Of a DNA stretch of 64,000 nt, positions 17,890 to 25,969 are shown one piece after another. The stretch is from Pseudescherichia sp031987975 (GTDB lineage: Bacteria > Pseudomonadota > Gammaproteobacteria > Enterobacterales > Enterobacteriaceae), in NCBI RefSeq assembly GCF_031987975.1, contig NZ_DALZYX010000010.1, forward strand, positions 102,164 through 166,163, given 5' to 3'. A program made the translations under genes and the position numbers. The notes under the pieces are model-generated. The model was given only the letters and a program-made list of their open reading frames with translations. It was not told the DNA's origin and searched no databases. The first letter of the stretch is position 1; each line of letters starts with the position of its first letter.

Positions 17890-19911
17890 ATGGAGCGTTT
17901 GATTGCTCTCAGTGCGCAGATGGCACGGGAGGGCATCCGCCGCCTGATGGTGATCAGCGGGGAAGAGACATGGTGCCAGCAGCAGGCCGCCGTCCTGATT
18001 GTTAACCAGGCGGCGCTGTGGGTGGGCGAAGAGCAGGATGCCTCCCAGGCGGCATACTACTGCCACCCCCGGGCGTTAACGACTCTGCTAGGACGTGAGT
18101 TCAGCCATGCCGTTTTTGATGCCCGCCATGGCTTTGACGTTGCCGCCTTTGCGGCTCTCGGCGGTACGCTGCGGGCCGGCGGCTGGCTGATCTTGCTCAC
18201 TCCTGCGCTCTCCCACTGGGCGCAGACTCCCGATACCGATGCCTGCCGCTGGAGCGATACCGCTCAGCCTATCGCCACCCCGCGTTTTATTACTCACTTT
18301 TGCCGCACGCTGCATGCGCACGGCGAAGCGATCCTCTGGCAGCAGGAGCAACCACTCACGCTGCCTGACTTTGCGCCCCGTCCGGCGTGGCACCCGGCCA
18401 GCGGCGCGCCGGAGCGTGAGCAGGCTGCGATCCTTACAGAATTAAGCTCAATGTCGCCTGGCGTGATGGTGGTGACCGCCCCGCGCGGACGCGGTAAATC
18501 GGCGCTGGCGGGAATGCATCTGCGTCATTTGCAGGGCAAGGCCATCGTGACCGCGCCTGGGCGAGCCGCTACGGACGTGCTGGCACAGTTTGCCAGCGTC
18601 GAAGTGAACTTTATTCCACCGGATGCGCTGCTCCAGCAACTGGCCAACGGAGAGGGACATCATCCTGAGTGGCTGATTGTGGATGAGGCCGCGGCGATAC
18701 CTGGCCCGTTGCTTCGACAATTAATCGCCGGATTTAGCTATGTCCTGCTCACCACCACTGTGCAGGGCTACGAGGGGACAGGGCAGGGCTTTTTGCTGAA
18801 GCTCTGCGCCGGGCTGGATCGCCTGCAACATAAGGAACTTAACACGCCGCTGCGCTGGGCCAGAGGCTGCCCGCTTGAAACATTCATCAGCGACCTGCTG
18901 TTGTTTGATGATGCCGTCCCCGGCTCGCCTGTGGGGGCTGAATACCGTATAGCTTCCCTGCCGCAGGATGCCTGGCTGACGTCGCCCGGGCAGCCCGCTG
19001 CTCTCTACCGCCTGCTAACCAGCGCCCACTATCGGACTTCTCCCCTCGATCTGCGGCGGATGATGGATGCGCCAGGGCAGCATTTCTGGCAGGCGCTGGA
19101 CGGTGAACAGCCTATCGCCGCGCTGTGGCTGGTGGATGAGGGAGGACTCTCGCCCGGGCTTAGCCAGGCGGTGTGGGCGGGCTTTCGGCGGCCGCGGGGC
19201 AATCTGGTGGCTCAGTCGCTGGCGGCGCACGGCTCCAGCCCGCTGGCGGCCACGCTGTCAGGGTGTCGTATCAGCCGTATTGCCGTTCACCCCTCGCGTC
19301 AGCGGGAGGGCATCGGTCAGCGGCTGATCGCCGAGGCGCACGCCCACAGTGCAGGCTGCGACTACCTCTCGGTGAGCTTTGGCTACACCCGCGAGCTGTG
19401 GCGGTTCTGGCAGCGCTGCGGCTTTCAGCTGGTGCGGCTCGGCAGCTATCGCGAGGCCAGCAGCGGCTGTTATACGGCAATGGCTATCCTGCCGCTTACC
19501 TCTGCGGCAGAGGCGCTGGTGGCAACGGAGCAGCGCAGGCTGGCGAGGGATCTGCCCTGGCTGACCCCCTGGCGGGACGAAAAGTTACCCCTGCCGTCGG
19601 GAGAGCCGACTACCCTTAATAGTGATGACTGGCACGAGCTGGCCGGTTTTGCTTTTGCCCATCGTCCGCTCTCGGCGGCCACCGGCGCGCTCAGCCGTCT
19701 GCTGAGCCATAGCGATCTGCCGCTGGCCGCGCTGCGTAGTCAGCTGGAGCAAGGTCTCAGCGAGGCGCAGGCGTGTGACCAACTACGATTGGCCGGGCGT
19801 AAGGCACTGCTGGCCGCCCAGCGAAACGAGACGGCAGAGGCGCTGGCTTCTCTCGACGGAGAGCGGGCAGCGCAGAGCCAGGGACAGATTGCTAATCTGC
19901 AATTTTTTTAA
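17890..19911 (+). CDS. tmcA: tRNA(Met) cytidine acetyltransferase TmcA
   Basis: TmcA makes N4-acetylcytidine at the wobble base (position 34) of elongator tRNA-Met, using acetyl-CoA and ATP or GTP. The 673 residues match the family. In order there is an N-terminal DUF1726 domain, a helicase-like module with Walker A (APRGRGKSAL, about residue 198) and Walker B (IVDEAAAIPG, about 261), a GNAT acetyltransferase domain with VHPSRQREGIGQRL (about 465), and a C-terminal tRNA-binding part. It follows ypfJ closely and precedes ypfH. Confidence 0.95.
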   Translation: MERLIALSAQMAREGIRRLMVISGEETWCQQQAAVLIVNQAALWVGEEQDASQAAYYCHPRALTTLLGREFSHAVFDARHGFDVAAFAALGGTLRAGGWLILLTPALSHWAQTPDTDACRWSDTAQPIATPRFITHFCRTLHAHGEAILWQQEQPLTLPDFAPRPAWHPASGAPEREQAAILTELSSMSPGVMVVTAPRGRGKSALAGMHLRHLQGKAIVTAPGRAATDVLAQFASVEVNFIPPDALLQQLANGEGHHPEWLIVDEAAAIPGPLLRQLIAGFSYVLLTTTVQGYEGTGQGFLLKLCAGLDRLQHKELNTPLRWARGCPLETFISDLLLFDDAVPGSPVGAEYRIASLPQDAWLTSPGQPAALYRLLTSAHYRTSPLDLRRMMDAPGQHFWQALDGEQPIAALWLVDEGGLSPGLSQAVWAGFRRPRGNLVAQSLAAHGSSPLAATLSGCRISRIAVHPSRQREGIGQRLIAEAHAHSAGCDYLSVSFGYTRELWRFWQRCGFQLVRLGSYREASSGCYTAMAILPLTSAAEALVATEQRRLARDLPWLTPWRDEKLPLPSGEPTTLNSDDWHELAGFAFAHRPLSAATGALSRLLSHSDLPLAALRSQLEQGLSEAQACDQLRLAGRKALLAAQRNETAEALASLDGERAAQSQGQIANLQFF

Positions 19912-19988
19912 CAATCTCATTCAGTTAAATGGCATGGTCATCGCCAATGTACGGCGTAAACTTACCTCAACGCTATAAGGAGACCGCC

Positions 19989-20687
19989 ATGGAACATGAC
20001 TATCATGTAGTACAACGTCCGGACAAACCTGCCAGCCAGCTGCTGCTGCTATTTCATGGCGTCGGCGACAATCCAGTAGCGATGGGGCAGGTCGGCACCG
20101 GCTTTGCCGCCCGGTTTCCGGACGCGCTGATCGTCAGCGTTGGCGGAGCTGAACCCTGCGGTCCGGCTCCGGCGCGGCAGTGGTTCTCCGTGCAAGGCGT
20201 AACGGAGGAGAACCGCCAGCAGCGGGTGGACGCCATCATGCCCACCTTTATCGAGACGGTACGCTACTGGCAACGCGAAAGCGGGCTGGGGCCGCAGGCC
20301 ACGGCGCTGATTGGCTTCTCACAGGGAGCTATCATGTCGCTGGAAGGGGTCAAAGCCCAGCCGGATCTGGCGTCGCGGGTGATTGCCTTTAATGGCCGCT
20401 TCGCCAGCCTGCCGACGACCATCGGCGCGGCGGTGACTATCCACCTGATCCACGGTGGGGAGGACCGGGTGATTGAGCTGACGCACGCCGTAGCTGCTCA
20501 GGAAGCGCTGTTACTGGCCGGAGGTGATGTGACGCTGGATATCGTTGACGATCTGGGACATGGCATTAGCCAGGAGAGTATGCAGTTGGCGCTTGATCGT
20601 CTGAGCTATACCGTGCCGAAGCACTATTTTGATGAGGCGCTGAGCGGCGGCAAGTTCAACGACGACGATATCGTTGAATTTATGTAA
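19989..20687 (+). CDS. ypfH: Alpha/beta hydrolase (carboxylesterase) YpfH
   Basis: This is a small serine esterase of the phospholipase/carboxylesterase family. The ATG at 19989 after AAGGAGA gives MEHDYHVVQRPDKP and 232 residues as in E. coli. The catalytic triad is visible as GFSQGA (Ser, about residue 118), HGGEDRV (Asp) and DLGHG (His). The natural substrate is not known. It is followed by a REP element and the convergent ypfN. Confidence 0.93.
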   Translation: MEHDYHVVQRPDKPASQLLLLFHGVGDNPVAMGQVGTGFAARFPDALIVSVGGAEPCGPAPARQWFSVQGVTEENRQQRVDAIMPTFIETVRYWQRESGLGPQATALIGFSQGAIMSLEGVKAQPDLASRVIAFNGRFASLPTTIGAAVTIHLIHGGEDRVIELTHAVAAQEALLLAGGDVTLDIVDDLGHGISQESMQLALDRLSYTVPKHYFDEALSGGKFNDDDIVEFM

Positions 20688-20691
20688 ATCT

Positions 20692-20726
20692 GTAAGCCGG
20701 GCAAGCGAAGCGCCGCCCGGCGTTAC
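20692..20726. repeat. REP element between ypfH and ypfN
   Basis: GTAAGCCGGGC...GCCCGGCGTTAC forms an extended inverted repeat with stem GCCGGGC/GCCCGGC at 20696-20702 and 20715-20721. It lies between two convergent genes, a usual REP location. Confidence 0.78.
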
Positions 20727-20735
20727 CCCAACCAA

Positions 20736-20924
20736 CTACTTCTTCTTCGGCCAGTCGTCTTCGTCGTCCCACTTATCGTTGAAGTCGCGATGCGGGGGCA
20801 GATCGGGCTTGTTGGCGAGAAATTTCTTATGATCGACGCGCTTAAGGTCTTTAATGACGTTCAGCAGCACGCCCACCAGGAAAACCAGTAACAGAATCCA
20901 CCAGTATTTAGCCAGCCATTCCAT
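20736..20924 (-). CDS. ypfN: Small single-pass membrane protein YpfN
   Basis: The ATG at 20924 gives 62 residues: MEWLAKYWWILLLVFLVGVL, a single membrane helix, followed by a charged tail ending DDEDDWPKKK. E. coli YpfN is about the same size and lies in the same place beside dapE. Its function is unknown. A longer frame reaching 21023 enters dapE and is rejected. Confidence 0.88.
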   Translation of the reverse strand: MEWLAKYWWILLLVFLVGVLLNVIKDLKRVDHKKFLANKPDLPPHRDFNDKWDDEDDWPKKK

Positions 20925-20950
20925 GCTTATATCCTCATTCAGAAACGCGA

Positions 20951-22078
20951 TTATGCAACCAGCTGTTCCATAATGCGTTGATACATACGGGCCAGCAGCT
21001 GCAGATCGGCGGCATTTACACATTCGTTGATTTTATGAATGGTCGCATTCACCGGCCCAAGCTCGACCACCTGCGCACCCATCCGTGCGATGAAGCGCCC
21101 GTCCGAGGTACCACCCGTGGTTAACAGCTGCGGTTCAATTTCATTATAGTGCGCAATCGACTTCACTACCGCATCCACCAGCTTGCCGCGCGAGGTGAGG
21201 AACGGCTGGCCGGAGATCCACCAGTCAACGGTGTAGCGCAGCTGATGCTTATCCAGCAGCTCAGCCACGCGGGCTTTGATCGCCTCGTCGGTAAGCTCGG
21301 TGCTGAAGCGGAAGTTAAACTGCACTCGCAGGTCGCCTGGAATGACGTTATTGCTGCCGGTCCCGGCCTGAATATTGGCGATCTGCATGCTGGTCGGCGG
21401 GAAAAATTCGTTACCCCGATCCCACTCAATGCCCACCAGTTCGTTAAGCATTGGGGCAGCACGGTGCACCGGATTGTCCGCAAGGTGCGGGTAGGCCACG
21501 TGGCCCTGCACGCCGTGAATGGTGAGGTTGCAGGTCATCGATCCGCGACGCCCGTTCTTCACTACGTCGCCCACCACTTCGGTACTGGAGGGTTCGCCCA
21601 CCAGGCAGTAGTCGAGGCGCTCGTTACGCGCCATCAGCGCCTCCACAACCTTCACCGTGCCGTGCGTGGCGCTGGCTTCTTCGTCGGAGGTGATCAGAAA
21701 GGCCAGGCGACCCTTATGATGCGGATGCTGGGCCACGAAACGCTCGGCGGCCACCACCATTGCCGCCAGAGAACCTTTCATGTCGGCCGCGCCGCGACCA
21801 AACAGCATACCGTCGCGAATAGTGGGTTCAAACGGCGGATTGATCCAGCGGTCGGCGTCGCCAGCGGGAACCACGTCGGTATGACCGGCAAATGCCAGCG
21901 TCTCGCCCTGGCCGCGCCATGCCCAGAAGTTTTGCGTGTCGCCAAAATCCATCCGTTCAACGGTAAAGCCGATAGCGCGCAGGCGTTCAATCATTAGCGC
22001 CTGGCATCCTGCATCGTCGGGACTGAGAGAAGGGCGGCGAATAAGCTGTTGGGTCAGCTCAATAACCGGGCATGACAT
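20951..22078 (-). CDS. dapE: Succinyl-diaminopimelate desuccinylase
   Basis: DapE is a di-zinc amidohydrolase that hydrolyses N-succinyl-L,L-diaminopimelate in lysine and peptidoglycan precursor synthesis. The 375 residues match the family. The M20 motifs are intact: AGHTDVVPAGD (His at residue 66), GRGAADMKGS (Asp near 100), DEEASATHGT with the catalytic and metal glutamates near 134, and the C-terminal His in NATIHKINECV. It starts 3 bp after the yffB stop codon. Confidence 0.97.
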   Translation of the reverse strand: MSCPVIELTQQLIRRPSLSPDDAGCQALMIERLRAIGFTVERMDFGDTQNFWAWRGQGETLAFAGHTDVVPAGDADRWINPPFEPTIRDGMLFGRGAADMKGSLAAMVVAAERFVAQHPHHKGRLAFLITSDEEASATHGTVKVVEALMARNERLDYCLVGEPSSTEVVGDVVKNGRRGSMTCNLTIHGVQGHVAYPHLADNPVHRAAPMLNELVGIEWDRGNEFFPPTSMQIANIQAGTGSNNVIPGDLRVQFNFRFSTELTDEAIKARVAELLDKHQLRYTVDWWISGQPFLTSRGKLVDAVVKSIAHYNEIEPQLLTTGGTSDGRFIARMGAQVVELGPVNATIHKINECVNAADLQLLARMYQRIMEQLVA

Positions 22079-22081
22079 AGA

Positions 22082-22459
22082 CTACACCTCGTTAAAATAG
22101 CGCTCGTAGCTGGTTTCTTTGAAACCCAGCAGCATAGGCTTACCGGGCGCGCAGAGCAATGGGCGTTTGATAATTGCAGGCATTTCAAGCATCAACTCTG
22201 CCGCTGAGGCAGCATTTTGAATACTTTCCCGCCGCGTTTCGTCCAGTTTGCGCCAGGTGGTGCCCCGGGTATTCAGCAGCGCTTCCCATCCCAGCTCAGC
22301 AATAAAGGTATCGAGCAGGGCAGCATCCAGTCCGTCGGCACGGTAGTCATGGAAGCGGTAGGCTATCTGCTGCTCATCGAGCCAGCGGCGCGCCTTCTTA
22401 ACGGTGTCGCAGTTCTTGATGCCGTACATAATGAGTGTCGGTGCGGGATGGTTTGTCAT
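22082..22459 (-). CDS. yffB: ArsC/Spx-like protein YffB
   Basis: This is a thioredoxin-fold ArsC-family protein with one active-site cysteine in YGIKNCDTVKKA. It has the family motifs GWEALLNTRGTTWRKL and MPAIIKRPLL. The 125-residue frame is seven residues longer than E. coli YffB because of an N-terminal MTNHPAPTL; an internal ATG at 22429 is the alternative start, and neither has a clear ribosome site. The physiological substrate is unknown. It forms an operon with dapE and marks the left edge of the accessory cassette. Confidence 0.88.
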   Translation of the reverse strand: MTNHPAPTLIMYGIKNCDTVKKARRWLDEQQIAYRFHDYRADGLDAALLDTFIAELGWEALLNTRGTTWRKLDETRRESIQNAASAAELMLEMPAIIKRPLLCAPGKPMLLGFKETSYERYFNEV

Positions 22460-22597
22460 ACTAAATTTGCCGTATCTATTTTGATAAGGCTTGTAGCATA
22501 CAGACGATCACCAGCGATGAAAACCACGGAGATACTCACTGATAATCATGCTATTAGCGTGATTTTCCCCAAGTGAAAAAACCAAAAGCAAGCATCA

Positions 22598-23443
22598 CTA
22601 CCTTTGATTTTCAGCCGGTTTACGCTGCGGCCAGTTATAAAGCTCTTCTGGCTTACCTTCCGGAAAGAAGCCACCGTAAGGAACGTCAATGTATTCGTCT
22701 TCGATGCGGCGTATCAGCGTCCAGCCTGTTTTTGCCCATTCTGAATCGCGCCAGCTATAGATGGTTTTTCCATCTCTATTGGTATAAATGTTTCGTTCAA
22801 TACCCTGACGCGCTTCTGGGGGAAGATTGTAACTGGATGGTATAAAGCATGCCGGAGCAAAATCTATATCTGGTAAATAGATACCGGTTTGTACAGGCTT
22901 TTCGTTAGCTTCTATTCGAACAGAGGGATCCAGCTCATAGCGTGGGATCCTGGCCGGTAGCGGGGTGGCTTTGATAATATCTTCAGCCCGATAAGTCAGC
23001 CTTCCTTCCTCCCAACCGCCAGAAATTGTTTCTGTTAATTGACTGTCTAATTTGAAAGCAATACTTTCAATATCGGATATTTTGCTGATTTCTGCCTGTG
23101 TCATCCAGCCATCCCAGCATTCGGTAATGCCTTTGTTGATATTGCTCATGGTATGGCCGATCCTGAATGCCTCGATATCATTATGGGTCCGCAGAATATA
23201 CGCTCTGGTATAACGCTCCCTTGCCGAACGTATATTAGGCAGCACCCGGTTACCCCACACCATATCCGCCTGCTGCCAGAGCGGGAGCCTACGATTGTTG
23301 CGGGGCATCTCCCGCAGATAGCGGGCAAAGGCGGCTTCATGCGCGTCAATATAGGCAATAATCGCATCACGGGTTGCCGCGTAATGTTCAGGAGAGATAA
23401 ATTTCTCCAGCAGATAGCACTCCTGGGGGTGTAAGACAGCCAT
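22598..23443 (-). CDS. Putative T6SS immunity protein, second tandem paralog (281 aa)
   Basis: I do not recognise this family with certainty; a link to polymorphic-toxin immunity families is a guess. Its first ~140 residues (MAVLHPQECYLLEKFISPEH onwards) are almost identical to the upstream paralog, the middle (about 148-225) is clearly different, and a block with AKTGWTLIR and DEYIDVPYGGFFPEGKPEEL matches again. It ends at RKPAENQR and lacks the ~75-residue C-terminal tail of the paralog. There is no signal peptide or membrane segment, so it is probably cytoplasmic. Its ATG overlaps the upstream stop codon as TAATG, so translation is coupled. Position after vgrG and a toxin-like gene suggests immunity. 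Confidence 0.7.
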   Translation of the reverse strand: MAVLHPQECYLLEKFISPEHYAATRDAIIAYIDAHEAAFARYLREMPRNNRRLPLWQQADMVWGNRVLPNIRSARERYTRAYILRTHNDIEAFRIGHTMSNINKGITECWDGWMTQAEISKISDIESIAFKLDSQLTETISGGWEEGRLTYRAEDIIKATPLPARIPRYELDPSVRIEANEKPVQTGIYLPDIDFAPACFIPSSYNLPPEARQGIERNIYTNRDGKTIYSWRDSEWAKTGWTLIRRIEDEYIDVPYGGFFPEGKPEELYNWPQRKPAENQR

Positions 23444-24504
23444 TATTTATCATCCGGCATGACGAACACGCTGCCCTTATCGTCACGCTCCAGCAGTGAC
23501 CAGCAGGCGCGATGTTTTTTGCCGTGCCGGTCTTCAAACAGGGGCAGCAACTGGCCCTCTCTGGTCTGGAGGTATTGCGTTGAACCGTTAACAGTGGTCG
23601 CCCAGCGCCCGGCAAAGGGGGCCTGGTCACCATCCCAGCGGGTGATGCGCACCATTTTTTCCTGCAGAAGTAGCTGCTCTCGCTTCGGCCAGTTATAAAG
23701 CTCTTCAGGTTTCCCCTCCGGGAAGAAGCCACCATAAGGCACGTCAATGTATTCATCTTCGACATGGCGTATCAGCGTCCAGCCGGTTTTGGCCCAAATG
23801 GTTTCTTTCCAGCTGTAATCCCTTTCTCCTGTTTCAGGATTTACCCAGTCATTGCGTTTTATTCCCTGTCGCGCTGACGCTGGCTGACCATAATTAGCAG
23901 GAATAAATCGCGCTGGTGCAAAATCTATATCAGGTAGATAAATACCCGTTTGCACAGGATCCTCACCTAACTCTATGCGTACTGATGGATCAAGTGCATA
24001 GCGTGCAATTCTAGAGGGGATATCATCAGCTGTGTAGATACTATAACTACTGTAGGTTAAATCGCCTTCATCCCAGCCGCCAGAAATTGTTTCTGTTAAT
24101 TGTCGATCTAATCGTGTTGCAATACTTTCAAGATCGGATATTTTGCTGATCTCTGCCTGTGTCATCCAGCCATCCCAGCATTCGGTAATGCCCCTACGGA
24201 TGTTACTCATGGTATGACCAATCCTGAATGCCTCGATATCATTATGGGTCCGCAGAATATACGCTCTGGTATAACGCTCCCTCGCCGAACGTATATTAGG
24301 CAGCACCCGGTTACCCCAGACTATATCCGCCTGCTGCCAGAGCGGGAGCCTACGATTGTTGCGGGGCATTTCACGCAGATAGCGGGCAAAGGCGTCTTCA
24401 TGCGCGTCAATATAGGCAATAATTGCATCACGGGTTGCCGCGTAGTGTTCAGGAGAGATAAATTTTTCCAGCAGATAGCACTCCTGGGGATGTAAGACAG
24501 CCAT
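23443..24504 (-). CDS. Putative T6SS immunity protein, first tandem paralog (353 aa)
   Basis: The gene starts at TAATG, overlapping the effector stop codon, which is typical of effector-immunity pairs. The protein is soluble, helix-rich in its first half and rich in Trp and Arg. It shares both flanks with the downstream paralog but has its own central segment (about residues 150-230) and a C-terminal extension (from KREQLLLQEK; RITRWDGDQAPFAGRW follows). That tail looks like a small beta-rich domain and I cannot assign it. The likely job is to bind and block the C-terminal toxin domain of the adjacent effector; this is inferred from context only. Confidence 0.72.
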   Translation of the reverse strand: MAVLHPQECYLLEKFISPEHYAATRDAIIAYIDAHEDAFARYLREMPRNNRRLPLWQQADIVWGNRVLPNIRSARERYTRAYILRTHNDIEAFRIGHTMSNIRRGITECWDGWMTQAEISKISDLESIATRLDRQLTETISGGWDEGDLTYSSYSIYTADDIPSRIARYALDPSVRIELGEDPVQTGIYLPDIDFAPARFIPANYGQPASARQGIKRNDWVNPETGERDYSWKETIWAKTGWTLIRHVEDEYIDVPYGGFFPEGKPEELYNWPKREQLLLQEKMVRITRWDGDQAPFAGRWATTVNGSTQYLQTREGQLLPLFEDRHGKKHRACWSLLERDDKGSVFVMPDDK

Positions 24505-25967
24505 TATTTTTTGTCCTTTGGTTCGTACCAGTTATGGGTGGTTTCCAGTTTCGGCAGGCCAAGATACGGGTAAACCGGGTCATTTGCGGCATCACCGTAG
24601 CCCCAGCCCGTTTTCTGACGCGGGCCGGTGTATGATTTTTTCAGCTCTGAGGGATTCAGCACAATCTGGTTCCAACCTCCCTCCAGCGAATACTCCGGGG
24701 CAATCTCATTAACTTGCGTACCCGCTCGCCCCTCCCAGACTTTCAGCGGCTGACCTGGCGGCACGGTATAGGTGACATACTCACCGTTTTCATTCCAGCT
24801 CTTCCATACCGCAAAATGCCGTCGCCAGTCGCTTTTGCTGGTTAATTTGTTGAACTCCGCCTTTCGCATCCAGCAGATGTTGTTATCGCTGGATGATGGG
24901 TCAACCACCCGGTACAGCACTGTGCCTGGCGGAATTTCAGCGGTGTGCATAGATTCATCAAACGTATCAAACTTACCTTTCAGCGCCGGATTGCTACTGT
25001 TATTACTGATATCCGGCCAGCCATTAACAATCTTTGCTGTATCCGTTTGGTTCATTTCTTTAAGGGCGGAATAGGCTTTTTCTCTCGCCCCCACATCCAC
25101 CCAGCCCGGTTTCTCCCGCCTGAGAAATTCAAGCTCCTCACTGGCACGGGCCATGCCATAGAAGTGGGCGTTCTCCCCCACATGGGCACGGAAGGCATTA
25201 TCACCTTCCACCCGCAGCCGGTTCGCCAGGTGCGTCAGAAGGTCATTCAGCGGCTGTATGGCCTTCCCCAGCATGGCGTTTGCCCTGCTGCGAACCGCGA
25301 CCAGCATTTTCCACAAGTCTGCGACCGGATAACGGAGCGATACCGGTCCCCACTCCGTCACGGTGTCAAACAGGCTGCGGGTGACCTTCATCAGCCTGTC
25401 CATCACGCTGAGCAGCGCCGTGGTGTCCAGCCTCCACAGCAGCTCATCGATTTTGCCCGCCAGATAGTGGTACGGGTTGTAGATCCGTAACGTCCGCAGC
25501 GTCCCCTGTACCGCAGGCATATCCAGAAAACGGTTGAGCTGATTCATGCTCCCGTCCAGCAGGCGGCTGTAGCTCCCCGCCTTGTCCAGCTCGTTAAAAT
25601 GGGCTTTGCGGAGCGACAGGAACATCACCTTGAGGCTTCCCTTAAACAGTGAACCTAGCTCGGGGAAGCAGCCCACCAGCGTCAGGCCGAGACCGACCCA
25701 CGGCCAGACGTCGGTGTCGTTCTTTTTAATCTTTTTACAGTTGGCGATAAGGTCACGCACGTCACAGACCTGATCGACCAGCGGGATCATTGAGATAACC
25801 GTGCCGGTGACTATCTGTCCGGTCGTCTGCTGCTCGTTGAAATCGCCCTGCAGGGTTTCCCACAGCCATTCGCCTGCGGCCTTTGCCTTATCCGCCAGTT
25901 CGTCATACCAGGCTGGCGGTGGTGGCTGGTAAAAGGCCAGTGCGTTTTGCAGTTCCCGATCGATCAT
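24504..25967 (-). CDS. VgrG-linked T6SS effector with pretoxin-like N-terminus and C-terminal toxin domain
   Basis: The ATG at 25967, 2 nt after the vgrG stop with GGGAGGG upstream, gives 487 residues. After a proline-rich start (YQPPPPAW) there is a segment with VISMIPLVDQVCDVRDLIAN and WVGLGLTLVGCFPELGSLFK, resembling the pretoxin (PT-TG-like) regions of polymorphic toxins and possibly membrane-inserting. A helical middle follows. The last ~140 residues contain PPGTVLYRVVDP (Arg353), YVTYTVPPG and SLEGGWNQIVLNP (Gln434), a pattern recalling ADP-ribosyltransferase or TNT-type NADase folds; this is inference and unverified. No PAAR domain, DUF4123 adaptor or signal peptide is seen, so delivery is probably by direct binding to VgrG. 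Confidence 0.75.
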   Translation of the reverse strand: MIDRELQNALAFYQPPPPAWYDELADKAKAAGEWLWETLQGDFNEQQTTGQIVTGTVISMIPLVDQVCDVRDLIANCKKIKKNDTDVWPWVGLGLTLVGCFPELGSLFKGSLKVMFLSLRKAHFNELDKAGSYSRLLDGSMNQLNRFLDMPAVQGTLRTLRIYNPYHYLAGKIDELLWRLDTTALLSVMDRLMKVTRSLFDTVTEWGPVSLRYPVADLWKMLVAVRSRANAMLGKAIQPLNDLLTHLANRLRVEGDNAFRAHVGENAHFYGMARASEELEFLRREKPGWVDVGAREKAYSALKEMNQTDTAKIVNGWPDISNNSSNPALKGKFDTFDESMHTAEIPPGTVLYRVVDPSSSDNNICWMRKAEFNKLTSKSDWRRHFAVWKSWNENGEYVTYTVPPGQPLKVWEGRAGTQVNEIAPEYSLEGGWNQIVLNPSELKKSYTGPRQKTGWGYGDAANDPVYPYLGLPKLETTHNWYEPKDKK

Positions 25968-25969
25968 GC

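Larger units (their letters stand above)
22598..24504 (-). repeat. Tandem gene duplication (two paralogous open frames)
   Basis: The first ~410 bp of the two genes (about 23030-23443 and 24091-24504, period 1061 bp) are nearly identical at the DNA level, including the TAATG junction. The similarity drops in the middle of each gene and rises again near the 3' end. This mosaic pattern points to duplication followed by recombination or exchange of the middle part. Confidence 0.85.

Noticed and set aside
22573..22845. 90-codon plus-strand frame at the end of the immunity-like gene
   Set aside because: It overlaps the second paralog antisense and has no recognisable domain.
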